From Takakia lepidozioides (lineage: Eukaryota > Streptophyta > Takakiopsida > Takakiales > Takakiaceae), in assembly GCA_030704615.1 (NCBI GenBank), contig CM060734.1, positions 41,060,042-41,124,041 on the forward strand: DNA of 64,000 nt, written 5' to 3'. A program made the position numbers and the translations under genes. The notes beneath the pieces are model-generated. The model was given only the letters and a program-made list of their open reading frames with translations, ran no database searches and had not been told where the DNA came from. Numbering within the stretch: position 1 is the stretch's first letter; each line of letters starts with the position of its first letter. Shown in pieces: positions 1 to 13,000 of the stretch.

Positions 1-507
1 TGGACATAGTGTTCATAGCTTTCTGGTAAGGCATTGAGCACCATTTCAACCACAATGTCGTCTCTGATTTTCTCACCAAAACCTGCAAGCTGATTCAAGA
101 GGTCGGATACTTACAGTTTCAAGAAATGACTCCATGGAGGAGTCTTCTTCCATCTTCAGATTGGTAAGCCTGGTCCTGATCATGAGCCTCCGAGATGAAG
201 CCTTCACCTCATAAAGTTCAGAAATCTTGAGCCACATGCTCCTGGGGTCCGTAAGATCTTGAACTTACGGGATGATTTTGTCAGAAATTGAAAGACAAAG
301 AATAGACATAGCTCTGTTCTTTTTCCTGTTGAATTGCTCGAGCTGAGCACGGTCAGCATGAGGTGTTAGATCTGTTTCAACGTGATGAAGCACCTCATCC
401 TTCAACAAAACATTTCTGACTTTGAATCTCCAAACATTGAAATTATTTTGTCCTAAGAGTTTGTTAGACTCCGAGATGTGCACGTTAGTATCTGCAGATT
501 GAGACAT
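1..507 (-). pseudogene. Copia-type retrotransposon gag, degenerate, cut by window edge
   Basis: Read on the minus strand from an ATG at 507, the first 80 residues contain LLGQNNFNVWRFKVRN, the usual start of Copia gag proteins (DUF4219/UBN2 type). A TAA stop at about 264 interrupts the frame, but gag-like coding continues below it: MWLKISELYEV, then LKMEEDSSMESFLETV, then, after a frameshift, EMVLNALPESYEHYV, which is typical UBN2 sequence. The primer-binding site and LTR lie directly upstream (669-680, from 681), so this is the 5' end of an element whose pol lies left of the window. At least one stop and one frameshift make it non-functional. Family assignment is firm; the lineage within Copia is not resolved. 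Confidence 0.85.
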
Positions 508-668
508 GTTTGCAACAGCGAATAGTGCAACTAAGCAACCACTGAATCAAAGAAAACAAGAAGAGAGAAGAAACGGCAAGATAGACACAACAAAAAATAA
601 ATTCCAGAAGTTAGTCCCTAGTGACTCCTCACACTCCTCTTAGTGTGGATTCCCACGGTTTCCTCAGG

Positions 669-680
669 GCTCTGATACCA
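669..680 (-). promoter_or_regulatory. Primer-binding site complementary to initiator tRNA-Met
   Basis: The minus strand reads TGGTATCAGAGC, the standard plant Copia primer-binding site pairing with the 3' end of initiator tRNA-Met. It sits directly beside the LTR end at 681 and about 160 bp upstream of the gag ATG, the normal leader arrangement. Confidence 0.9.
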
Positions 681-1279
681 TGTTAAGCATATTGAAGCAA
701 TGCTTTACTTCACATGACTATAAAACCGGAATACAAAACACACCTGAGTATGCACTATTTATCAAGCTAAAAGTCAACAGCCTAATTATCAACCCCCCTA
801 CAAACCCTCACCAAGAGGCGGTAGTGAAAGCCATGAAAATATGAATCTGCCAACCAGCAGCCTAAATTAGTTATCTGCGCCTGAGTATGGTGGGCTTAGA
901 TGCCAAACACAGTCACCTGACTTCCTGATTAGCAATTCACCTATTTCTAACGGCGTTTAATACCTAATGGCAAGGCTGAGAGCTGCCATGGTAAAGGTAA
1001 ATCAACATGATCTCAATTGGTATATGAGGCAGAGTGTGATATGCCTCCCTTACCAGGTCCATTAGGAGGAGTAGGGTCCCAGGGGACCTATATACTCAAG
1101 TGGATGCCATAAGTGACATTCACAGGGGATATACAATGAGTCCATCTTTAGTTGCCTCTCAACTTCTTATACTCTGTTTAGATATCGAGGAATGAAGTAA
1201 TTGGTTTGTTGTCGAAATGGTGTATGAGCAGGATGCATGTGTCCATTCAAATATGTGTGAAGCTGATTGAGAGATAACA
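681..1279 (-). repeat. 5' LTR of the Copia element (outer end uncertain)
   Basis: The inner end is fixed by the primer-binding site: on the plus strand the LTR begins TGTTAAGCAT at 681. The outer end is a guess. The first matching inverted terminus is TAACA at 1275-1279, giving about 600 bp. The partner LTR is outside the window, so length and target duplication cannot be checked. Confidence 0.5.
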
Positions 1280-1565
1280 GTGTGGTAATGGTAGGACATG
1301 TGATCAAGGGATGTAATCAGGGCATTCTGGATGTTGACGGCATACCCCCCATGCTGGCAGGTTTGTTTGGCTTCGAGTTGACTTCACCTGGCCCTTTTTG
1401 CAATCAATGTCATTTCGGCTGTTGTTTAAATGTGCATGCGCACAAATGCAGAGGGAAGGAGGGATGCAGTAGATGCACATCTATTGATCAGTTCTTATTG
1501 GAGTTGGCTGGACACACTCTTAAAGGCATTGTACCTGCATGATACTAATTCTGCTGAAGCGACTT

Positions 1566-1879
1566 GAGGATGCGAAGGGAGTTTCAAACACTATGGCTGA
1601 ACGAGATGTGGTGTGGTGGAACGCGATGCTTGCAGGGTGTGCACAGCAAGGGCACGGGATGGGGGTTTGGAGACCAATGAGCAATTGATGGGGGAAGGGG
1701 TGAAGCCCGACCACATAACGTGTGTGTACGTTTACAGTGCGTGTGCAAGCCTGGCAACCCTGGAAAATGGAACAGAGGTCCATGGTTGCACCACCAAAGC
1801 TGGAAATGTACCAAATGTGATTCTGAACAATACCCTTGTGGACATGTATGCCAAATGTGGAGGGAGTGTTCAACAATAG
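1566..1879 (+). pseudogene. PPR (PLS-class) protein fragment, frameshifted
   Basis: Two adjacent reading frames carry plant pentatricopeptide-repeat sequence. The first (from 1566) reads EDAKGVSNTMAERDVVWWNA, like the end of one repeat and the start of the next; it stops after about 40 codons. The second contains GVKPDHITCVYVYSACASLA and NNTLVDMYAKCGGS, the hallmark motifs of PLS-type organelle RNA-editing PPR proteins. The break between the frames, the shortness (about two repeats) and the missing E/DYW end show a dead fragment. PPR families are very large in ferns and lycophytes, so such debris is expected. Confidence 0.8.
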
Positions 1880-2027
1880 GGAGATGGTCTCTCCAGGAGG
1901 GCAGGATTGAGGTCCACCTCATGAGCGAAGTGTTCAACATTTCAATGAAACTCCATTCATCCTGTCCCGTATAAATTCCTGAAGGTATAGGAATTTTGTG
2001 AACATCCTTTGCTTCTTGATCTAATTT

Positions 2028-2512
2028 CCAACGGAAGATAATAGGAATAATGTAAGAACTTAATGCACACGTGCAATCTCTGACAGGATGGTACGCCGGT
2101 TTCCGGCATGTCAAATCTTCCCCACCCTCTCTTGAGAGTGACATGGAACGGAAGGAGTGTAAACTCGAGTCGGGGTTACATTGGGTTACACGACGAGGTG
2201 TGTAACTCCACTTGGGGTTACATCGGGTTATACGATGAGGTGTGTGAGCCTGGTCGCTGCGCTCACGCCACGTCACCTTGCGCCAACGCCACATCACAGG
2301 GCTCACTTACTAAACCTTGCCGCCTACAATGCTACCACCTTACCATGATAATACCCACTGCACCTTGAAACCCATTTGGATTCTGAAGTATTTAATAGTG
2401 AAACCGAGGTAAGAGGGGGTGGGGAGAATTTGACAGGGGAATCCGGCGAAAGTACCGTCAGATCACACACGTCCATTAAGTTCTTACATATTCCTATTGT
2501 CTTCCATTTCGA
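2028..2512. mobile_element. Foldback element with ~100-bp inverted arms
   Basis: The sequence at about 2028-2125 is the diverged reverse complement of about 2412-2512; both arms contain GAGGGTGGGGA-like and CATTAAGTTCTTACAT-like blocks. The 285-bp loop holds two tandem units of about 50 bp built on GGGGTTACAT..GGGTTA..CGA.GAGGTGTGT, then a CTCACGCCACGTCACC segment. That last motif recurs at both ends of the element at 36336-39410. The structure suggests a non-autonomous foldback or MITE-like insertion; no clear target duplication was found. Confidence 0.6.
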
Positions 2513-4055
2513 ACCCAGGATTAAATCCTATATTTGTAATGTTTGCAAGTGGATTTGTTGAAGAACTAATCCTATGGTGTCTAATCATTCAGTCAGTGGG
2601 GCTCCCAAATTCATATCTCATGTATGGTACTAGAAAGACCACCAGATGCACAGTAATAACGTGATGCCTTTATATCAATTGTTGCGGAACACTTGTTCTA
2701 GTAGGTATGCTGCACAACCTAATTCTCAACTGTTGTATAGAGTGCACTCCCAAAAATAATATTATGTACACTTTTTGTCAGCGAGCTTTTCTACCCCGAG
2801 GTTCAGATTTGTTATGAGTCGATCTCCATTGTCAACAATTTCTCAAATAGTCGTCTTGACTTGACCCCAACTGCCTCCAGCACTTTGAGAAACTCTGATA
2901 AACAGGCCCACTATGCACATTAGACCCCCTCTCTCATCCAAGCGAAAAATTTCACCTTTGAATTAGGTAGAATTAGGTAGGCACTTCCTAGATATGTCAG
3001 AAAAGTTTCAGGAAGATTCGGAGGTTGAGTCACCAAACATGCCCATTTCCGAATTGGAAGGCGGACCTTCACTTTTAAACCCTTGACCTGCCCTTTGTGG
3101 TCTGGGACCTTCTTTTAAACTAACAAGCAATCACAGCTTGAGATGTGACCTCTCCAAGCTGATTCAATCACCTTTCCTCTTCGTAGTTTAGAAATTCTAC
3201 ACAGATTTTATTCATCCCAGATGAGGTACAGGTCCTGGAGACATTTCCACCTTTGAGCTCAAAGGGCATTCATAAACTTGCTCGGTCTTGTGTTTCTGAT
3301 CTTTTTTGGAAAAGGGACCGGAGGCTTTGAGTGAATCGAGAATTGAGTAATTTTTTGTTGTTTTTTAATTTGAACAGAAACCTGGGAGCAACAGCTCACA
3401 ATTTAGGCCCCTTAGAGAGGAAGGGGAAACTTAACCCCATTTCATATAAGCCATGAAGTGGTAAGTACAATCCCAGACCAACCAGCCACCAACCACTCTG
3501 TATTGTTTTCCAATTCCAGTGGTGCTCCACAAAATGCAATTCCCACTATATTCTTCAGCATGCAGGTCCTCTTCGGTGCTTGTAGGTTGAACCACTTGTT
3601 CAGTCTCCAGCAACATGTATAAGGCCAGCCCTCAAGGGAACATCACTAACGAAAGCCAACCAACTATTTGCATATGCAGTTGCAAATGTAACCCCTCCAT
3701 AAATTCTTGTGAAAAGTAAATCAAAGGCATTTCCTTGCCTGTCCTGCACTCCATTCAATACGGTAGTCATATTGTCCATGCAGCAGCAAGCACAGCCACG
3801 GATCTTTCTCTTGGGTATAGGTCCACTTTTTCCAGTCCTCTCTAGACTTCCCATTCCCATTAAATTGGACCTACCTCTAGACCTCCCATTCCCATTTAAT
3901 TTTCATGGGACTGGGGAAGTCCCATGAAGTTGGTAGTACTCTTTTCCTTGTTGGCAACTTGCTAAATATGCAGAGTAAAAATTTTAGTTGACAACCTTGA
4001 CTAACATAGCAAAAGATTAGTAGAGCTATTGCCATCCATAAAAACTATGGAGAAG
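2513..4055. other. Downstream flank of the oligopeptidase gene, no gene recognised
   Basis: No coding pattern with family motifs was seen on either strand. The short open frames at 3431-3860 have no recognisable domain. A small direct duplication of a TAGACxTCCCATTCCCATT block lies at about 3843-3900. The region probably contains the 3' UTR and polyadenylation site of the minus-strand gene, which I could not place. Confidence 0.5.
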
Positions 4056-7000
4056 TCAGGCCACAGCTGCCACAAGGCCATTATGACGGAGTAGGGCATC
4101 TGTGGATGGATCTCTGCCTCGGAAATCCTTGAAAACCTGTATCAAGTCCCACCAACTCTTTCAGAAAACAATGTGTCCCCTGCTAATGCCCATTCACTCT
4201 AAAGTGACAGAAGATATCTGTATCACATAGGTAGTACATGTAAGGTCTTATAGATATGATAGTAATGTGACTGAGACGTGGTAATGGCCCTGTGTGTCAT
4301 GTGATTTCCCCCTCCATCCTTATCAAACACAGAAGATTGGACCACCTGCCCAAAATTTCATTCGTCCGAATTTGTCCTGCACAGTCCGTCTCCGGTTTCT
4401 GCTGCAATAATTTTTACAGCAAATTTCAAGGTGACAAAGTTCACCAATCCTTCTTGGCCATGAAACAATCTGTATTGCTCCAGGTTCTTTGAAGCAAGCC
4501 TGAGTGTATGGGTGGGTATACATACATCACACTCATTTTACTTCAATATAGTTCCATGGAAAGGCAGATGTCATGCTAGAACCTGTGCTGGTGGCCGACC
4601 TCCTCCAAGCCCAAGTACAGTCTCTCGGAACCGTTTTCCTGTCTCTTTCACAGCCTACATACAAGCCACCAAACCAACCAGCACCTTCAGATTAACATGT
4701 CACCAGCAATTCCTTGCTTCACCAGTTAACCTTGCATTATTTCACAACTTACACCCGAAGTATGAATGCAGTAACATATCTAGTGCCATACAAATGAAGA
4801 GATGTAACAAAATACCTAAGGACAAAAGAATTGAAAACACAAACATTACATAAGAAGCCCCTGAAGGTATACCAACACAGGAGAGTACTTCGAAAACCGA
4901 CAAAATGTCTCGATACCCTAAATGACACAAATACAACTTCACAATTCCTACCGGTAATCTCATTAGTTAGGAGAGAGAAGAGGGAAAATTGAAAATATAG
5001 TATACAATTGAAGCATATTACCTCTTCATTCTCAAGACCGACGTCCTCGAATGCTGAAAATGCATCAGCAGACAAAACCTCCGCCCACTGCACACCACAG
5101 CCATCCCAAATACTTAGACTTACTTATCTTTGATAGTATCAATCCTTACCTGCGGTGATGATCTGGTGACGACACTTGAGATGGGAATGCTGCTTAAAAG
5201 GGTTCTATTTGCAAGTATCAAACAGATGATCACTCCACCTCTTTACAAGAAGCCTGAGACAACACAGAAAGTTGTGGCCCTCTTTTGAGTTACAACTTTG
5301 GGCATTATCAGATTGATGAAATAAGCTCTTTTGAGAAAATCTGGAAGGCCAAAAGAAACTTGTAACATCTGGAAGTCCCTCAACTACACAGACCCTCCTA
5401 CTGCTCTTAGGCGATCTGTGACTTACAGCACCAGCAGAGCTTGTGGTAGAAGGGCTATAGATCCATCCTCAGTTTTCTAATAGATCTCCCCACCAGCCCT
5501 TGAATCAACACTCAAGAGACATACACAGCCATGGTGTAGGGGTAAGAAATGCAAAAGGATTGTCAGAGGCTGTAGAAGGCCTGGCTGTCATGGTCCTGAA
5601 GAGGGTCACTCTCTGATGCAAATACCCTGGACATGTATTAGAAATGGATGTTGTCTTTAGACAGTCCACACATCAGGCTTTGATTATCTCCCTTCCTCTC
5701 TGCATCTGCTTTTTGTTCAAGTTATCAGAGTCTAAATTCCATCCTAATATTGAGGGTAGGTAGGCCCTTCAGATTATCCTTAAGGTCCTCAAAAACTGGT
5801 AACAAGTTAAGGGAAGCTTTAAGCCTAACTTCGTTTTGTCTGGACATTCTCCCAGCAGGGTCAGTTCTTCCTGCCTAATATTCAGGTACTTTTTCCACCA
5901 GGACTTAGCATGTTTAGTTGGACAGTCTTGCATCCAAGAAATAGAATCGATCACCTTAGGGTACATGGTATTATGTATGCCATTCAACTGATCACACCAT
6001 CTGACCTTGAACTCATCTCATCAAGAGCTCAAGGGCTTTATACCAAATCCAACCCAAACAGCCATGTTAGCTGCTGTAGAGCACACTAACATGTCTTTAA
6101 GCACCAAAAGCTGAATGGATTCTGAAGCTTTAGCAGGGTTGGAGTTGCCCTCCAACACAGCAGAAGCATATTCCAAGGTAAGCCTAATAACGTTGCAAAG
6201 CATGGTCCTTTTAACCTAGTATTAATCCCAGTTACAACTGGAGGAAAACTCAACACCAAGATATATGTAGGAAGGGAGCACAGGAATCCCTTCACTGCAC
6301 CACGTCTGTTTCAGATCCACTCCTCCCTCCCCAAATCATTGAAGGCCACCACCATTTAGTAGCATTGGCTTCTAACCTCCACGGGTCAAAGTGCTTCTTT
6401 ACACAATCAATTACCTCCTGAAGATTGGACGGGGTATCCCCAAGGTCCATGAAGTCATTCCCAAACATTAGAGCTGGTGGTGGCATCACCCACCTTTAAC
6501 CCAAATCCCTTCCTCTCCACATCTTCACGGAGCTACTTAATGTGAACATTGAAGGAGAGGGTAGAACCTTGAGCTACATCTTGGTCAATGTCAAAGAAAT
6601 TAGACTTCTGGCATTAACCATACCACAACTTTTGGTGTTGGCATACAGGTTGGGAACCATCCTCCACATCCTTCCCCTGACCCCAGAAGACCCAGACGAA
6701 GCTACAGCCCATCGCACCATACCATATCATAAGCCTTGTTTACATCGAGGAAGAAGGCAAAGTGGGTTTTCCTTCTTATTTCCTTCCCTCAATAGTCTGT
6801 CTTAGGGTAAAGATATGGTCCCTATCCCTTTGGACAATGCCATTGCACCCACCAGTTTTATAGCCCTTTAGATGTTCCATTGCTTCAGCAATCTCGGAAG
6901 AACTAATAGGCGCACTTGTATCCCTTTGTGAGATACTCCAGTTCATCTGGATCGTAGGAACAGCTCCTTCTACTGTACGCTTCGGGTCTTCAGAATACCC

Positions 7001-10000
7001 CTCACTACTGGAGTTGGATTCATGGTCAACAAGGCAGTAGTGTGCTTCTAAGGTTTTCACAATATCAACAATACACGTCACCACATCACCCTTGTAGTCC
7101 TTAAAGCATGTATTTGCTGATCATTTTTCGGCCAAACTAGGTCCCCACAGATGTTCACACTACAGTTACATAGAGTCTAGAACGGGCAGACAGAGAATGG
7201 AAGAGGGAAAAAAATAACATGTAAACAAGGCCCACAGAAGGCCAGAGAGACAGACATAACGAGGAAAGGAAGAAATTACCTTGTAGCTATAGTATCCAGC
7301 TGAGTAGCCCCCTGCATACAACGCCCCACCGCACTAAGCGACCCTTGGACGAGCAGAAGGCCAACCTAATCTAAGGCATACAATGTGAATACAAACACTT
7401 TGGGAATGACCATTGAACTTCAAAAACCACCACGAGGCAAAGAAAAAAGGATGCCCCTTGACAAATGACACACCATTGAGAGATGTTACCAGCAAAGATA
7501 TGGGCAAATCCACACAAAAATCGATCCTCAGGCAAGGGTTGCAGGATCCGAGTTTTCTCTGAAATTTTCCGGTCCACGTCGAAGATCGTGGTTGAGCCAC
7601 CAGGTGTGAACCTTGAGTGCAACTCCAAGTCAATAGTGCCGAAGTGAATCTGGTGAACAAATCCAGTTTCTGTCATTTTGTTCCAGGTTAATCTGCGTGG
7701 GAACACCCTCTACGGGAGATTGCATCCCACAAGATAGAATTTCTACAGCCTACCATTTCATTCTCATCATCAAATTGTACTAGACAATGGAGTTGAGAGG
7801 CGAGTGGAATGATGAAACAAAGAAGAGAATAAACACCGAATCCTACCTGACGAAGCATCATGGAGGCTGCCTGAAACGTACGAGCTGCCAAAAGCTTAGA
7901 GTAGAGCTCCTCTGACAGAGGCTCCCCTGTTTGGAAGTGCTTGGCTATCCCCATCAGCGTTGCTCTATACCACCACCCAATCCAAGGTGACGTCTCAATG
8001 ATATGGAGATGGTTTGATTGCCCTCTACAGGAATGTTGATGCAAATTGCTTGTATTACAATATACCTCCCCCATATCAAGAATTTCTGTAGAAACTGTTC
8101 CACAGTTTAGTTAACCTCACTCTGGCTCATCAAACCATGAGTAGACCCTCAACCCCCAACCCCATATCTGGATGTACGCCATTTTCAGAAGGGAGTGCAG
8201 AAAAATGCTTTTGGTGGGCAGCAGGCAATGGGGAATGTCACTGCAACACCGCATTTGACTACAGCAGAGACCTGACTAAATGGACACTAACCTGTGGTAG
8301 CACCAATTCTCCATAAACTGAGAGGGGAGCTCAACAGCATCCCACTCCACACCTCGAATGCCAGCAACTAGGCCTTCATCTTGCCTGGTCAACATGTGTT
8401 GCAGTGCATGCCCAAACTCATGGAAGACTGTCTCCACCTACAACAAATTTAAGCTTTTCTATTCAAAAACGTATCCGACACGTAACAAACAATATTGTGA
8501 TAAGAGAGGGCTTTGGAAGACTGGTTTGAGTAGATAAGCACAGGTCATGTGCATCACAGGCAAAGGGGATGATTACATAGCAAAAGCACATCATAGAGGA
8601 TTCACCTCATGGAAAGTCATCAGGCTTGGGTCATCGCCAACTGGTGGTGTCTGATTGCACACCATATGGGCCACTGGCAGCCGCACATGGCTACCCTTTG
8701 GAGCAAGTAGGCGGCTGCGGCCTAAGACCTCATCCATCCATGCACCCCCTCTCTTCTCAGACGGCCTTGAATAGGGGTCGAAGTAGAAGTAGGCTAAGGC
8801 CTCCCCAGCCAAGTCTTTCACCCTGAAGAATCTCACATCCTTATGCCACACCTGCAGAATATGTGCAAGTATTCTCAGACATGGATATTGCTTTCCATGC
8901 CAACTGGCCTTCATTGATAGCATCGCCCATTGATTGTACAATCTTCTTCCTAACAGAAGGATGAAAGAGAGGAGGGATAGCTGGTTGTGCACAGTGGTTT
9001 TAACTGCCAGTGTAACCATGTCCAGTTGGGTCGCTCAGCTCTTTCAAGGGCTACTTCACCTAAGGAGACAAAGACGCGATTTAATTAGGTCCAGGGAGAT
9101 GGAGATGTCTGAGGAGACTTTTAGCGACCTCCAACTTGTTCTAGACGTTGTCTTATGACCTTTCCTTTGATGTTCTTTTTGGCTAAGCTTTGTGTTATGG
9201 AAGCCATTTAGGTTAGGGATGATGGCGACTAAAAGCGCGTCATGTGGTGCGTGTCAGTTGACTGCAGCTGCATCACTCCACTGGGGTACCAAGCGTTGAG
9301 TTCAACTCTTCAAGAAGGGACACCTAAAATGAATTTGGTAGGATTTTGTTGAGGCAAATGTACTTCAGCAACCCCTTTGTTTAACTACGTTTCCGCTGAA
9401 TGGAGGGAAGGTAGATAGCTATATTCAGGATCTAGCAGCTACCTGGCTTCCATATTCCATTTTTGGGTGCAAGCTGCTTGTGCCAGCACTGCAAACCATG
9501 CAAGTACCCACCCACTTGCCTTGTAGGCAGGTGGGGGTGTTTTGAGCAAGCTAGTTCAATCAGGATTTTCTTTTGTTTCTAGAGAGTGTGTTTGACACCC
9601 AGGCTGGCTTTCTGACTATACTAAACAGCAGAAATGCTTGGCATAAGGTCTCCTGTCTTCGAGCAGCAATTTGGGCCTGTTTTCCTTTCCCCTTTCGTGT
9701 TATTATTCTTTTGTTCTTTCTTGCTTTCTTCTCCAAGGTGGGGGTTCTCCACCTAATAGAATCTCTTGATGTTCAGTGGTGGGTTTCCGGGCTGCTTGTT
9801 GATGCTGTCCTTTCCTCTTGCAGAGCAGAAGCTGCCGAGTTTGCACTTAGTGAATGTTGGCACTTAGTACAGGACAGGCACATAAGACGATTGTATCTGC
9901 ATCACCTGGTTTTGGTGGAACCCAGTGTGTAGCCTAGGAAACATACTAAAAAGAGCATAGGGAAATTATCTCTCATTGCCAGTGGCTTTTGGAGTCAAAT

Positions 10001-13000
10001 TTGGTAGGTCCGATTACTCTTCAAACCTACAATACAGCTAAATGCAACTGAGCTCTGATCGATCAAAGAAGACAACTCCGAAGGAAAGCAGGAGTAAATT
10101 GGTCTCTTCAGGGTGAGAAAATGTCTGCTTATTTTTTCCAAAAAACTAAGCAGCATCAAGCTTCTACATCCATCTACGGCCTTCGGGATGGGATGAATGT
10201 TCCACAAACTAACCCAAAAGCAATGGCAGGAGTGGCCGCAGAGTATTTTACCAATCTCTTCGATCGCCCTCCCGTTTCGGTGGATATTCTTGCCAGTAGG
10301 GTTCGAGTCCTGGATTCTGTCTCCTGGACAACCAAGTTGTAGCCTAGTGGTAATGGGCACATACCACCTCAGAAGTGGTTGTGGGTTCAATCCACCCTTG
10401 GTGTCACAAAGGTGTCCACCTTCCTAGCGGAAGGCGGAAGGCAGTAACCCTTCGGGGTGAAGAGACACCATAATTTACGCTTCCTTCAGGAGGCGTCAAA
10501 TATTAATATAAAACTATTATTCTGTCCCCTGCATCCTATCTCCTCAGGATAATATTAAGCTTAATGAGCCTTTCTCGGAGATGGAACTCATTACTAACTG
10601 CTACTTGGTTTACTGTGCACCCTGAAAAGGTATGGTTTGTTTGGCCAGTGGAAACTGGTGAAAGAGTTGCACTAATAAGTGGTTTTGTTGTCTGTCAGGA
10701 TGGGAAAGAAGTATTTGGGGTGGGTGTTGCCCCTACCAAGAAAGAGTCAGAAAAAGTCGCTGCCATTGATGCATGCAAGCATTTGCAAGTAAGCTTGTCT
10801 CTTCCAAACGGGTGGTATACAGTCCAGGGAAGAGTATATAAATACATACCGGGGCCAGGCCATCTGCAGCTTCAATCTCAATGCCAAATAGCATCTTTGC
10901 AAGGCCAAACAAACTCTCTATCACTTTCGGAAGTGAGAAAAATGGCCGTAGTTCTTCCTGAAAAAAGTTAGCTGATGTGAGTGGAATGTACTGTCATTTG
11001 GAATACTGCTGCCTAGCTCATTTTTGGCATTGTAGTTCACATACTTGTCTTGTGATCTTCAATACGGCAACAGCAGTTGGCAACATCATTCCCCACTTTC
11101 ATGGACCACTATACAGTTTCTTTCTCTCTATCAGGCCCAAGATCATGTTTTAGAAATTCCTTGGCCTTGGCAGAGGCCTTAAGCTCTGAGCACCCAGAGT
11201 GCATAGCAGCACCTGCACAATTCAATCTGTCTCCAAGCAAATTCTGGGATTTTTTATGCACTCTATTAGTTATCTCTTGTTGTCACACTGGGACCTTGAA
11301 GCCTCCCAAGGATGAGGTAAATGTCCTGTCTTCTTTGCAGTAGCAATTTGCTTTCTATGACATAAATGCCACAACTTGAATGAACGGGCTATACTATGTA
11401 ACTCCATGGCCAATGGCAATGGCATGTGCAGGAGGTATGGTGATACCAGGCCAACTTTTGAACCCTCGGCTTAGTTGAATCCCAACGACGAGCTCTGGGA
11501 CTAAGTCACTGACTATGAATCACTTAGCATAGTTGGAGATATCCACTGGTATATTTGGAAGCTTGCCTGATTGATACTAAATTTGGATTCCCGCAAACGC
11601 TCAGACCAGAACGTAACATCCCATTGCCGTATGTCATCTCCTTCAGGTGCACCCTGCTCCTTTGCAAAGGCCTTTAGCTCCTCCATATCTGTATGCCCAC
11701 ACCAGAGCAACTCACATTCCCATAATGCTTCCTGACAATCATGACATGATATAGACCCTATGGGGGTTTGAGTTTAAAGCTGCATTGAAGGCAACCAGCA
11801 CGGACGACATTGGAAGTACGCTTTCCCAAGTTTTGAGTATTGAGACCAAGACTATAGACATGCAAAACCTTTTCTGATACAATCCTTGGTTGCCTTTGTC
11901 ATGCTGTATTCAATCAATCTATTTAGGTACCATCATTCTCTGTTGGTGTGTCTCCAATGACTCGACCTGCACACGTTCAGATTTGACACAAAGGATGGAA
12001 CATAGATGTGCCCTCCTCTTCTACACAAACTTATCCATCTTGACAATGAAAACCCTCCAGAGCCTCCGAGTCCAGATAATATGGTGGCAAACTCTCCAAC
12101 CTCATGCAAGCACTCAAGTCAAGCCCCTGCAGCTCTATTAACCTTTCAATACTGGAGCTCAATTCCTCCAGATTAGTACAGCCCCACATAAACAGCCACC
12201 TCAGCTTTGCTAGTTGTCCAAAAGAGTCTGGTAACCTTTTACACTAGATTAGATCCAAGTAGGTTCAAATCCAGTGTTGAAGTCTAACTAGGATCTGTGC
12301 AAGTAAAAACATTTAGTGAAACTAGGGTTAGAACGTTAGAACCATGACAAACGATGTCCAAACTTTGACACAAGCGTCCTCTTCCTCTCTTCCAGCAGAC
12401 ATAATCCATACTATTATAGCAGAAAGGATACAGTACAATATGATACAGAAAAAGCATTATCACCTCTGACAGCAGCATCCCAGGATTTAACCCGAAGCTG
12501 CTCAAGAAGCTCCTCTGCCCTTTCCAGGGTTGCCATCTTCTTGGCCATGCTCAACTGTTCCAACAGGCCAACCACTTCATTATCTTCACACCATTGGCAT
12601 CAACTTCAAATTCACCAAAGTCCACACTTTCCAGAATAATGAGAGAATCTCTATCCATCTCTGAATCCATCTGTATAACAAGGACCCTCATCTGTAGTAG
12701 CACAAAACAAAGAACTACTCCAGCATGACACGAAGTTGAAGTTAGGGCAAAGGTTTTGTTGATTTGATTTTCTGTTGTTTTACTTGTTCCTTCTTTCTTG
12801 CTTTCTCTTGATACCCAGGCTGGACTGCAAACTCTGCAGTTCCGTTTTGAGTTTGTTGTGAGACAGAGTAAAGAAAATGAGAGGGCATTCTCTGATCAAT
12901 GAACTTACCTCTGCATGATTCTCATATCCTAGAAGATTAGCTTTCTCCTGACGGAGTTCCAAGATGCGATTAATAAGGGGGGTGTTGTCCAATTCTCCAC

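Noticed and set aside
1584-2306. 240-codon minus-strand frame
   Set aside because: It overlaps the PPR pseudogene antisense and one arm of the foldback; composition and content are not protein-like.
10333-10405. Candidate tRNA gene
   Set aside because: Box A and B are present but the acceptor stem does not close; better explained as a SINE head.
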